Assembly (NCBI RefSeq): GCF_003008515.1
Contig: NZ_CP027668.1
Span: 4,195,001-4,259,000 of the forward strand
Source of the DNA: Phreatobacter cathodiphilus
GTDB lineage: Bacteria; Pseudomonadota; Alphaproteobacteria; Rhizobiales; Phreatobacteraceae
Direction: 5' to 3'
DNA: 64,000 nt
The notes below the pieces were generated by a model. That model was given only the letters and a program-made list of their open reading frames with translations, did not search any database and was not told the DNA's origin. Position numbers and translations under genes: made by a program. Positions 24,763-31,548 of this stretch are shown here, piece by piece (positions within the stretch are counted from its first letter, which is position 1; each line of letters begins with the position of its first letter).

Positions 24763-24783
24763 CTCCGACGCGGCCGGCGCGTT
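24759..24783 (+). promoter_or_regulatory. EcfG-type promoter for the SbmA/YddA-like ABC protein
   Basis: GGAAC at 24759-24763, 16 bases, CGTT at 24780-24783; the transcript would start near 24790, about 80 bases before the gene. Confidence 0.8.
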
Positions 24784-24869
24784 CATAGCCCCGGCCTCTC
24801 AGAGGTCCTTTCGCCGTATCGAGGATCGCGGCGACGGGGGACGGCCTGACGATCCTTCGGAACACCCTC

Positions 24870-26675
24870 ATGGACACGATGGTAGATGGACCCGTCGACC
24901 GGCAGAGCCGGTCGCGGTCGCGCGCATTCTTCTCGATGGCGCGCGGCTTCTGGAGCGGCGGCTCTGCCCGCCGGGCCTGGCTGTTGACGGTCGTCGTCCT
25001 CGCCTTCGCCTTCGCACAGATCGCCGCCCAGGTCGGCATCAACACCTGGAACCGGCTCTTCTTCGACGCTCTCGAGCGCAAGGACATCGCCGCCGTCGGC
25101 ACGACCGTGGGGCTCCTGCCGGTGCTGCTCGCCGTCGCCGCCTTCACCATGTCCGGTCTCGTGGTCTCGCGCATGCTGTTGCAGGTGCGCTGGCGCGAGT
25201 GGGTGACCAACAAGCTCGCCGGCTGGTGGATCGCCGACCAGCGCTACTACCGGCTAGGCTTCCTGGCGCAGGAGCATTCCGCGCCGGAGTTCCGCATCGC
25301 CGAGGACGTGCGCATTTCCACCGAGCCGCTGGTGGAATTCGCCATCGGCCTCATCTCGGCCGCCGTGACCGCCATGACCTTCGCGGCCATCCTGTGGACG
25401 GTCGCCGGCTCCATCACGTTCGAGGTCGGCGGGGTGCGGATCTTCATCCCCGCCTACATGGCCATCGCCGCCGTCGTCTATGCGGTGGTGGCCTCGCTCG
25501 CCGCCTATTTCGTCGGCCGTGCGCTGGTCGGCAAGGTCGCCGCCAAGAACGAGACGGAGGCCCTGTTTCGGGCCGAAATGACGCGTCTTCGCGAGAACGC
25601 CGAGAGCATCGCCCTGATCAAGGGCGATGCCGACGAGCGCGCCTCCGTCCGCGACACCTATCGCAACGTCGTCAAGGCCTGGATGGCCGTGGTCCGGCGG
25701 CAGGGCTATCTCGCCCTCGTGCTCAACACCAACGGGGCGCTCTTCCCCATCGTCCCGCTGCTACTCGCCGCCCCGAAATATCTGTCGGGAGAGCTCTCGC
25801 TCGGCGCCGTCATGCAGGTGGCGGCGGCCTTCAGCGCCGTGCAGGCGGCTCTCATCTGGTTCGTCGACAACTTCGTGCGCCTGTCCGAGTGGTATGCCTC
25901 CGTCGTCCGCGTCGACGAATTCGCCCAGACCCTCGAGGAGGTCGACATCGGCGCCATCATGGAGGACGAGCAGCAGATCAAGCTCGGCGAGAGCGACGAC
26001 GACGCCATCCACATCGACAACCTCTCCCTCGCCCACCGCAACGGCCGCGTCGTCATCGACGCCGCCTCCATCCGCATCGAACCGGGGGAGAAGGTGCTGA
26101 TCGCCGGCGAGAGCGGCACGGGCAAGAGCACCCTGATCCGCGCCCTCGCAGGGCTCTGGCCCTGGGGCTCGGGCTCCATCGCCTTCCCGAAGAACGTCCG
26201 CTACGCCTTCGTGCCGCAGAAGCCCTACATGCCGCGCGGTACGCTGAAGGAGGTGCTGCTCTATCCCGAATCCGACGCGCCGGTGCCGGACGATACCGTC
26301 CGCGCCGCCATGGAGCGCTGCGGCCTCGACTACATGGTCAGGCGTCTCGGCGACGAGGACGACTGGGACCGCGTCCTCTCCGGCGGCGAGCGCCAGCGTG
26401 TCGCCTTCTGCCGTCTGCTGATCAACAAGCCGCCCATCATTATCATGGATGAGGCCACCGCCGCCCTCGACGAGGGCAGCCAGGACAGCCTTCTCGCCCT
26501 CTTCGAGAATGAGCTGGCGGGCTCGACGCTGATCAGCGTCGGCCACAGGCCAGGGCTCGAGGCCTTCCACACGCGCAAGGTGACCCTGATCCGCCGTCCG
26601 GCCGGTGCCCACATGCAGTCGAGCCGCATCCGCAAGCCCTGGTGGAAGGTGCTGCGCAACACCCAGTCCGCGTGA
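24870..26675 (+). CDS. ABC transporter with fused membrane and ATPase domains, SbmA/BacA-YddA-like
   Basis: This 601-residue half-transporter has an ABC_membrane_2-type transmembrane domain (about residues 35-335). It includes the family marker TWNRLFFDALERKD and the LAGWWIADQRYYRLGF motif shared with SbmA/BacA and peroxisomal ABCD proteins. The ATPase domain has Walker A GESGTGKST, signature LSGGERQR, Walker B IIIMDEAT and a switch His in SVGHRP. It would work as a homodimer in the inner membrane. BacA-related proteins import peptides or handle very-long-chain lipids; which applies here is not clear. Confidence 0.88.
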   Translation: MDTMVDGPVDRQSRSRSRAFFSMARGFWSGGSARRAWLLTVVVLAFAFAQIAAQVGINTWNRLFFDALERKDIAAVGTTVGLLPVLLAVAAFTMSGLVVSRMLLQVRWREWVTNKLAGWWIADQRYYRLGFLAQEHSAPEFRIAEDVRISTEPLVEFAIGLISAAVTAMTFAAILWTVAGSITFEVGGVRIFIPAYMAIAAVVYAVVASLAAYFVGRALVGKVAAKNETEALFRAEMTRLRENAESIALIKGDADERASVRDTYRNVVKAWMAVVRRQGYLALVLNTNGALFPIVPLLLAAPKYLSGELSLGAVMQVAAAFSAVQAALIWFVDNFVRLSEWYASVVRVDEFAQTLEEVDIGAIMEDEQQIKLGESDDDAIHIDNLSLAHRNGRVVIDAASIRIEPGEKVLIAGESGTGKSTLIRALAGLWPWGSGSIAFPKNVRYAFVPQKPYMPRGTLKEVLLYPESDAPVPDDTVRAAMERCGLDYMVRRLGDEDDWDRVLSGGERQRVAFCRLLINKPPIIIMDEATAALDEGSQDSLLALFENELAGSTLISVGHRPGLEAFHTRKVTLIRRPAGAHMQSSRIRKPWWKVLRNTQSA

Positions 26676-26702
26676 CCCTTTTCAGAAATTCCGCGCGGCG
26701 CG

Positions 26703-26727
26703 GGAACCCTCGCCCCCCGCCCGCGTT
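26703..26727 (+). promoter_or_regulatory. EcfG-type promoter for a putative small RNA
   Basis: GGAAC at 26703-26707, 16 bases, CGTT at 26724-26727. A strong terminator begins only about 45 bases after the predicted start, so the primary product should be a short RNA rather than the transglutaminase mRNA. Confidence 0.8.
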
Positions 26728-26733
26728 ACCTCT

Positions 26734-26804
26734 CTGATCATCGCAATTTCCCTTCCCGCGATGTGGACCTCTCCACTGAAGCCGCCGCTGGCGGCTTCTT
26801 TTTT
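26734..26804 (+). ncRNA. Putative EcfG-controlled small RNA (about 70 nt)
   Basis: Bounded by an exact EcfG promoter and a perfect terminator, the segment folds into three hairpins: CATCGC/GCGATG (26739-26763) with a loop containing UUUCCCUUCCC, GTGGA/TCCAC (26763-26776) with loop CCUC, and the terminator stem. The first two share one base, so they compete by one pair. C/U-rich unpaired loops that can pair with Shine-Dalgarno sequences characterise several alphaproteobacterial trans-acting sRNAs and the Caulobacter stress RNA GsrN. No coding frame fits. I know of no named family with this sequence; function is inference. Confidence 0.6.
26778..26804 (+). terminator. Canonical Rho-independent terminator
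   Basis: GAAGCCGCC (26778-26786) pairs perfectly with GGCGGCTTC (26790-26798) around GCT, followed by six Ts. It is the best terminator in the window. Confidence 0.92.
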
Positions 26805-26871
26805 GCCCCGCCGACGCCGATGTCGGCGAGACGGGCCCGGGTCCGCACCGCGCAGAGGACGACCGGCCGCC

Positions 26872-27753
26872 ATGGATATCCACGTTCGCCACATCACGAC
26901 CTACCAATATGCGGGACCCGTCCAGTTCGGGCCGCACCGCCTCATGCTGCGCCCGCGCGACAGCTTCGACATGCGCATCCTGGAGACCGAGATCGACATC
27001 TTCCCCGCGGCCGAGCTGCACTGGTCGCACGACGTCTACGGCAACACCGTCGCGGTCGCGACCTTCGCCGCGTCGGCGGACCGGCTGGAGATCACCTCGG
27101 GGCTCGTTCTACGCCGCTACGCCTCCGCCTTCCCGCGCGAGCGCACCTCCGCCAGCGCCCTCTTCGTGCCGCACTATTCGGACGGGGAGCGCATCGTGCT
27201 GCAGCCCTTCATGACGCCCGCCACCAGCGACGAGGACGGCGCCCTCTCCGCCTGGATCGCCCAGGTACTGTCCAACGGCGGGCCCGAGCACGATCCGCTG
27301 GCGCGGCTGTCGCAGGAAATCCACGCCGGCTTCGGCTATTCCGTCCGCTACGAGGAGGGCACGCAGCCTCCCTCGCAGACGCTGTCCCTGCGCTCCGGCT
27401 CCTGCCGCGACCTCGCCTGGCTGTTCATCGAGGCGGTGCGCCGGCTCGGCTACGCCGCGCGCTTCGTCAGCGGCTACCTGCACAACAGCCACAACGACGA
27501 TCCCGCCAACCGCGCGGCGGTGGGGCTCACCCATGCCTGGGCCGAGGTCTTCGTTCCCGGGGACGGCTGGGTGGAGTTCGATCCGACCAACGCCCTGGTC
27601 GCCGACCCTCACCTGATCCGGGTGGCGGTAGCGCGGGTGCCTTGGGACGCCTCGCCGGTGGCCGGCAGCTTCATCGGGCCGGTGGGGGCGCAGATCAGCC
27701 TGTCGGTGGGCGTCGAGATCAATCCGACGGAGACCTACCGGAACGTCGCCTGA
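26872..27753 (+). CDS. Transglutaminase-like protein with N-terminal beta domain
   Basis: This 293-residue cytoplasmic protein starts MDIHVRHITTYQYAGPVQFG (the N-terminal domain paired with transglutaminase cores). It carries the full catalytic triad pattern: Cys in LRSGSCRDLAWLFIEAVRR, His in LTHAWAEVFVPG and Asp in FDPTNALV. Unlike the related gene at 22883-23779, the HAWxE motif is intact. Homologues sit beside alpha-E and circularly permuted ATP-grasp genes in other bacteria, but those are absent here. It lies downstream of the terminator at 26778-26804, so expression needs readthrough or another promoter. The ribosome site is weak. Confidence 0.87.
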   Translation: MDIHVRHITTYQYAGPVQFGPHRLMLRPRDSFDMRILETEIDIFPAAELHWSHDVYGNTVAVATFAASADRLEITSGLVLRRYASAFPRERTSASALFVPHYSDGERIVLQPFMTPATSDEDGALSAWIAQVLSNGGPEHDPLARLSQEIHAGFGYSVRYEEGTQPPSQTLSLRSGSCRDLAWLFIEAVRRLGYAARFVSGYLHNSHNDDPANRAAVGLTHAWAEVFVPGDGWVEFDPTNALVADPHLIRVAVARVPWDASPVAGSFIGPVGAQISLSVGVEINPTETYRNVA

Positions 27754-27756
27754 GCC

Positions 27757-29406
27757 TCAGAGCGGCACGGTCCAGCGCCCGGCGCTCGCGCCCTCCGCCT
27801 CATTGGTCCGGGTCGCGCCGATCTGGCGCAGCAGGCCGTGGGCGATCTTCGTCTCCACCGCGTCGAGACGCCTGTCGTCGGTCATCACCGAGAGGGTGAG
27901 GTTGCCCTCCTCGCCGCGCGTCACCTCCACGGCGACGTGGTCGGCCTGACCGTCCTCCAGCGCGTGGGACGCGATCTCCACCACCAGCAGGCCCAGCGGG
28001 ATGGCCCTGTCGACCACCAGGCCGACATCCTCCGGGGCGACCGTCGAGATCCAGGGCCTCCCGGCGCGCATCAGTCCGTTGAGCATCACCGAGACCTCGT
28101 CGAGGAAGGGCTTCAGCTCCACCGGCCGCATCTCGCCCAGCGCCAGCGCGTGCCGATAGGCGATGGACAGGACATGGACCTTGGCCTCGACGGGCGCCAG
28201 CACCGCCCGATGCTCCGGCGACTGCTGCCGCCGGGCCAGGCTGATATAGCTCTGCACCACCTGAAGGCTGTTCTTCACGCGGTGGTGCAGTTCCCGCACC
28301 AGATGGCGGTTGGCGCCGATGGTGAGGTTGAGCTTCTCCACCCTCTCCGCCTGGTCGGTGACCAGGGCGTTGAAGGCTTCCGACACGCGGCGGATGTCCT
28401 CGGGCATGGAGGGGTCGACGGGCGCCAGCCGCGGCTGCTGCGAGGCACGGGCGACGGCCGCCGCCTCGATGCCGCGAATCCAGCGCACGATGTTGGCATC
28501 GATCGCCAGCGAGTAGACCGCGAAGAGCACCATCAGCGTCACCAGCGGCGTCAGCAGCAGTGCGATGAATTGCAGGAAGGCCGCCCGCTCCGCCTGCTGG
28601 TCGAACCGCGCCAGCACGTAGAGGTCCGGCTCGGCGACGAGCTGGGTGCCGTAGCTGCCGGTCATGCCCGTCTGGCTGGTCGATTCCCAGCGCTGGAGCT
28701 GTGGCCCGGTCCGCCCGGTCACGGGCAGCCAGGAGGTGTCGTCCTCGTTGATGCCGCGGGCGACGATCACCTCGGTGGAACTGCGGACGATGCCGACCGT
28801 GACGCCGGGATTGACCGTGCCGAGGTCGAAGGCCCGGTCCATGATGACGGCATCCACCAGGAGAGCCGATTCCAGCGCCGGCTGCTGGCGATCGCCCTGG
28901 CGCAGGGCGTAGATGACCATGAATCGCCGCCCGCCGATCCGCGTGACGCCGTAGCTCGTCTCGGCGAGATCGTTGCCGATCCAGGTCACGCTGCGGGTGC
29001 GCGCGCGATAGGTCTCGATCACGGCGCGGATGTCACTCTCCGCCAGGGCGTCGTTCCGGCTGGCGAGGCAGCCCGGCTGCTCGCCGGTGCGGATGGCGAT
29101 GGCGCTGACGCCGATATTGTCGCCGACGATCCGCTTTGCGATGGCCAGGCACCGGTCCGTCGCGCCGTCGACGGCCGCCACGCCCGCCGTCGCCGTCAGC
29201 AGCACCCTGAGCGACTCCCGGTACCAGACCCGGGTCCTCACCGCGAAATTGCCGACCGTCTGGAGCTGCGAGGCCTCGATGGAGGAGAGCACCGAACGAT
29301 AGGTCGCCACCGCCGTCACCGCCGTGATCACGGCGATCGGCAGGACGACGAGGACCATCAGGGCCAGGAGACGGCCCCGGACGGTGCGGAATGCGGTGAC
29401 ATTCAT
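27757..29406 (-). CDS. Membrane HisKA_2/HWE-type kinase of the GSR locus with degenerate ATPase domain
   Basis: This 549-residue protein has TM1 (residues about 13-33), a periplasmic sensor of about 235 residues and TM2 (about 277-300), followed by a HAMP-like linker and an intact H-box RELHHRVKNSLQVVQS (His375). The ATP-binding part looks broken: the N-box reads VVEIASHALEDG, with His481 where Asn is expected, and TDDRRLDAV replaces the usual G-box DxGxG. It lies five bases after ecfG on the same strand, the position of PhyK-type kinases. It may act as phosphatase, phosphotransfer partner or sensor scaffold; loss of ATPase activity is inference. Confidence 0.85.
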   Translation of the reverse strand: MNVTAFRTVRGRLLALMVLVVLPIAVITAVTAVATYRSVLSSIEASQLQTVGNFAVRTRVWYRESLRVLLTATAGVAAVDGATDRCLAIAKRIVGDNIGVSAIAIRTGEQPGCLASRNDALAESDIRAVIETYRARTRSVTWIGNDLAETSYGVTRIGGRRFMVIYALRQGDRQQPALESALLVDAVIMDRAFDLGTVNPGVTVGIVRSSTEVIVARGINEDDTSWLPVTGRTGPQLQRWESTSQTGMTGSYGTQLVAEPDLYVLARFDQQAERAAFLQFIALLLTPLVTLMVLFAVYSLAIDANIVRWIRGIEAAAVARASQQPRLAPVDPSMPEDIRRVSEAFNALVTDQAERVEKLNLTIGANRHLVRELHHRVKNSLQVVQSYISLARRQQSPEHRAVLAPVEAKVHVLSIAYRHALALGEMRPVELKPFLDEVSVMLNGLMRAGRPWISTVAPEDVGLVVDRAIPLGLLVVEIASHALEDGQADHVAVEVTRGEEGNLTLSVMTDDRRLDAVETKIAHGLLRQIGATRTNEAEGASAGRWTVPL

Positions 29407-29411
29407 CGCGA

Positions 29412-29972
29412 TCAGGTACGCGCCATATCCGCAGGTGATTGATGGGTGACGGCGACGGTGTTGCGGTCGGGACCGATCTCGTCGACGCTGGTGATGCCGA
29501 GGAGATCGGCGAGCTTGGCGCGGGCGCGGTTGACGCGGCTCTTGATCGTGCCGACGGCCACCCCGCAGATCTCGGCCGCTTCCTCGTAGGACAGGCCGCT
29601 GGCGCCCACCATGATCAGCACCTCGCGATGCTCTTCCGACAGCTTGGCGAGGGCGACGCGGAAATCGGCGAGGTCGAGCGCGCTTTCCTGTTCTCCGGAG
29701 ACGGTGAGCCGCTGGGCATAGGTGCCGTCGCTGTCCTGAACCTCGCGGCCGCGCTTGCGGTAGAGCGAGTAATAGGTGTTGCGCAGGATGGTGAAGAGCC
29801 AGGCGCGCAGGCTCGTTCCCGGCTGGAACTTCTCGGAATTGCCCCAGGCCTTGAGCATCGTGTCCTGGACCAGGTCGTCCGCCTGCTGGACCGATCCGCA
29901 CAGCGAAACCGCGAAGGCACGCAGGTTCGACAGTTCGGCGATCAGGCCCTCGCGGAATTCGTCACTGGCCAT
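29412..29972 (-). CDS. ecfG: General stress response ECF sigma factor EcfG
   Basis: This 186-residue ECF sigma has region 2 (SVQQADDLVQDTMLKAW, followed by SLRAWLFTILRNTYYS) and region 4 (LSYEEAAEICGVAVGTIKSRVNRARAKL), matching the EcfG (ECF15) group. It directs RNA polymerase to GGAAC-N16/17-CGTT promoters, many of which surround it. Its start overlaps the end of nepR by 11 bases. The operon promoter at 30216-30240 is itself an EcfG site, implying positive autoregulation. Family knowledge: NepR sequesters it until phosphorylated PhyR binds NepR. Confidence 0.95.
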   Translation of the reverse strand: MASDEFREGLIAELSNLRAFAVSLCGSVQQADDLVQDTMLKAWGNSEKFQPGTSLRAWLFTILRNTYYSLYRKRGREVQDSDGTYAQRLTVSGEQESALDLADFRVALAKLSEEHREVLIMVGASGLSYEEAAEICGVAVGTIKSRVNRARAKLADLLGITSVDEIGPDRNTVAVTHQSPADMART

Positions 29973-30168
29973 TGCGGCGCTCCTTGGCTTCGAGCTCGGC
30001 GAGCAGCACGAGGAAGCGGTCGGGTACCGGCGCCTTGATGAGATCGTCGTAATGGGCCTTCAGCGATTTGCCGATGGCCTCCTGAATGCGCTGGTCGAGG
30101 ACGATCTCGGTCATGTCCCGGTCCTGTGCCGCCGCGCTCTTGTCATCATTATCCGGCATCTCACCCAT
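29962..30168 (-). CDS. nepR: Anti-sigma factor NepR
   Basis: This 68-residue protein has an acidic, variable N-terminus and the conserved NepR helices: RIQEAIGKSLKAHYDDLI followed by the PVPDRFLVLLAELEAKE block. The ATG at 30168 is preferred to one at 30180 because GGAGAGA lies between them. It forms an operon with ecfG (11-base overlap) and is divergent from phyR, the canonical alphaproteobacterial arrangement. NepR binds EcfG under unstressed conditions and PhyR-P under stress. Confidence 0.93.
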   Translation of the reverse strand: MGEMPDNDDKSAAAQDRDMTEIVLDQRIQEAIGKSLKAHYDDLIKAPVPDRFLVLLAELEAKERRNGQ

Positions 30169-30215
30169 CGATCTCTCCATCCGCACCCGTGGGGCGCGGC
30201 CTTGATCCAACCCAA

Positions 30216-30264
30216 AACGTGCCTCGCACACATTGGTTCCGCCAAAAAGAAAAAATAAAAAACT
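30216..30264 (-). promoter_or_regulatory. Autoregulated nepR-ecfG promoter with upstream A/T tract
   Basis: Minus-strand GGAAC (30240-30236), 16 bases, CGTT (30219-30216) is exact. Directly upstream of the -35, 30243-30264 is almost pure A on the plus strand (T on the minus), a striking tract in this GC-rich DNA and well placed as an UP element for the RNA polymerase alpha subunit. An imperfect repeat GCCAAACCA/TGGTTTTGGC (30266-30297) lies between it and phyR. Confidence 0.8.
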
Positions 30265-30318
30265 TGCCAAACCAAGGGGTTCCGGGCTGGTTTTGGCGAT
30301 GACCGACAGGAGTGTAGA

Positions 30319-31116
30319 ATGACCATCGCTGCGGAAATCGCACCGCATCTCCCTTACCTGCGCCGCTTCGCCCGCGCCCTCAACGGCACCCAGGCCGGAG
30401 GCGACTCCTATGTCGTCGCAACCCTCGAGGCGCTGGTCGCCGACCCCGCGTCCTTCCCCCGCGACATTCCCGCCCGCATCGCCCTCTACCGCATCTTCCT
30501 GAAGCTGTGGTCGTCCATGCCGGTCAACATGGCCGCCTCCCATGCCGGGGCGACCCGGGCGGGCGCCGTGGAGCGTAATCTCGACGCGCTGACGCCGCGG
30601 CCACGACAGGCCTTCCTCCTGCGCACGGTCGAAGGCTTCGCCATCCAGGACGTCGCGGCGGTGCTCGACATCGACGTCGACGCGGCGGCGGCCCTCGTCG
30701 AGCAGGCCGGTCGCGAGATCGCCGAGCAGGTGGCTACCGACGTTCTCATCATCGAGGACGAGCCGATCATCGCGCTCGACATCGAGACGCTGGTGCAGGA
30801 GCTCGGCCATTCCGTCACGGGCATCGCCCGCACCCACAAGGAGGCGGTGGCCCTCGTCAAGCAGAAGCGGCCAGGCCTCGTCCTCGCCGACATCCAGCTC
30901 GCCGACGGCTCCTCGGGCCTCGAGGCGGTGGCCGAGATCCTCGAGACCATCGACCTGCCGGTGATCTTCATCACGGCCTATCCCGAGCGGCTCCTCACCG
31001 GCGACCGCCCGGAACCGGCCTTCCTGATCACCAAGCCGTTCCAGCCCGAGGCGGTGAAGGCCGCCATCAGCCAGGCCCTGTTCTTCGACCGCCGGTCGGA
31101 GCGCAAGGTCGCCTGA
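30319..31116 (+). CDS. phyR: General stress response regulator PhyR (sigma-like/receiver fusion)
   Basis: This 265-residue protein has an N-terminal sigma-factor-like domain (residues 1-135, with PHLPYLRRFARALNGTQAGG and a region-4-like helix around EGFAIQDVAAVLDID) and a C-terminal receiver (VLIIEDEPIIALDIE; phosphoacceptor Asp191 in LADIQLADG; Lys239 in ITKPFQP). When phosphorylated, the sigma-like domain mimics EcfG and titrates NepR. It diverges from nepR-ecfG. The ATG is preceded by AGGAG. No exact EcfG site is seen on its own strand. Confidence 0.96.
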   Translation: MTIAAEIAPHLPYLRRFARALNGTQAGGDSYVVATLEALVADPASFPRDIPARIALYRIFLKLWSSMPVNMAASHAGATRAGAVERNLDALTPRPRQAFLLRTVEGFAIQDVAAVLDIDVDAAAALVEQAGREIAEQVATDVLIIEDEPIIALDIETLVQELGHSVTGIARTHKEAVALVKQKRPGLVLADIQLADGSSGLEAVAEILETIDLPVIFITAYPERLLTGDRPEPAFLITKPFQPEAVKAAISQALFFDRRSERKVA

Positions 31117-31149
31117 GACGGGCCACGGGTGACACTGCCGGATTTTGCC

Positions 31150-31178
31150 ATGCCGCGAGGGAACCTTCCTCGCGGCAT
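31150..31178 (+). terminator. phyR terminator hairpin
   Basis: ATGCCGCGAGG (31150-31160) pairs perfectly with CCTCGCGGCAT (31168-31178). There is no T-run beyond TTCC. The stem overlaps an EcfG promoter on the same strand. Confidence 0.7.
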
Positions 31179-31184
31179 TCCGTT
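31160..31184 (+). promoter_or_regulatory. EcfG-type promoter embedded in the phyR terminator
   Basis: GGAAC at 31160-31164 covers the hairpin loop, then 16 bases, then CGTT at 31181-31184. It is directed at the 49-aa membrane protein gene starting at 31234. Confidence 0.78.
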
Positions 31185-31233
31185 GTGAGCCATGACGGGG
31201 GTTCTGGTTTCACGGCGGCGCCGGGAGGATTCG

Positions 31234-31383
31234 ATGTTGTTTTCGCTTGCGACCATGCTCGTCGCGGCCGCCGTCCTCTTCGGCGGCCTCGTGGCGCTGA
31301 CCCCTTTCGTCGTCGACATCACCCTCCTCGCCATGGCCCTTTCCGGGGCCCATGCGGTCGTCGCTCTGGCGGGGGGCTCGTGA
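31234..31383 (+). CDS. Small membrane protein (49 aa)
   Basis: The product is almost entirely hydrophobic, with two predicted helices (LFSLATMLVAAAVLFGGLVA and DITLLAMALSGAHAVVALAG). GGAGG five bases before the ATG fixes the start; an upstream ATG at 31192 overlaps the promoter start region and is unlikely. It lies behind an exact EcfG promoter directly after phyR. No family is recognised. Confidence 0.7.
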   Translation: MLFSLATMLVAAAVLFGGLVALTPFVVDITLLAMALSGAHAVVALAGGS

Positions 31384-31468
31384 CGGGTTCCATCTCCTTA
31401 CGGCACGTCCGGCCGCGTTCTGTGAGCCGGGCATCGAGTGGAACAAAATCGTGCTATGAAGAGTCGTT

Positions 31469-31499
31469 AAGAGAACTTTCGTTCGCAGCGAGTTCTCTT
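31469..31499. promoter_or_regulatory. 9-bp perfect inverted repeat upstream of a response regulator gene
   Basis: AAGAGAACT at 31469-31477 and AGTTCTCTT at 31491-31499 flank a 13-base spacer, 50 bases before the regulator gene at 31549. It could be an operator or a leader hairpin. Confidence 0.45.
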
Positions 31500-31548
31500 G
31501 AGTGCAACGGAGTGATGAGGGGTCATCTCCCGCTTTCAGGTCTGAGGC

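Noticed and set aside
26703-27753. Assigning the EcfG promoter at 26703 to the transglutaminase-like gene
   Set aside because: A perfect terminator with six Ts lies between the promoter and the gene, so a short RNA is the more likely product; readthrough remains possible.
31439-31467. GGAAC followed by CGTT upstream of the single-domain response regulator
   Set aside because: The spacer is about 20 bases, longer than the 16-17 used by EcfG at every other site here, so I did not call it.
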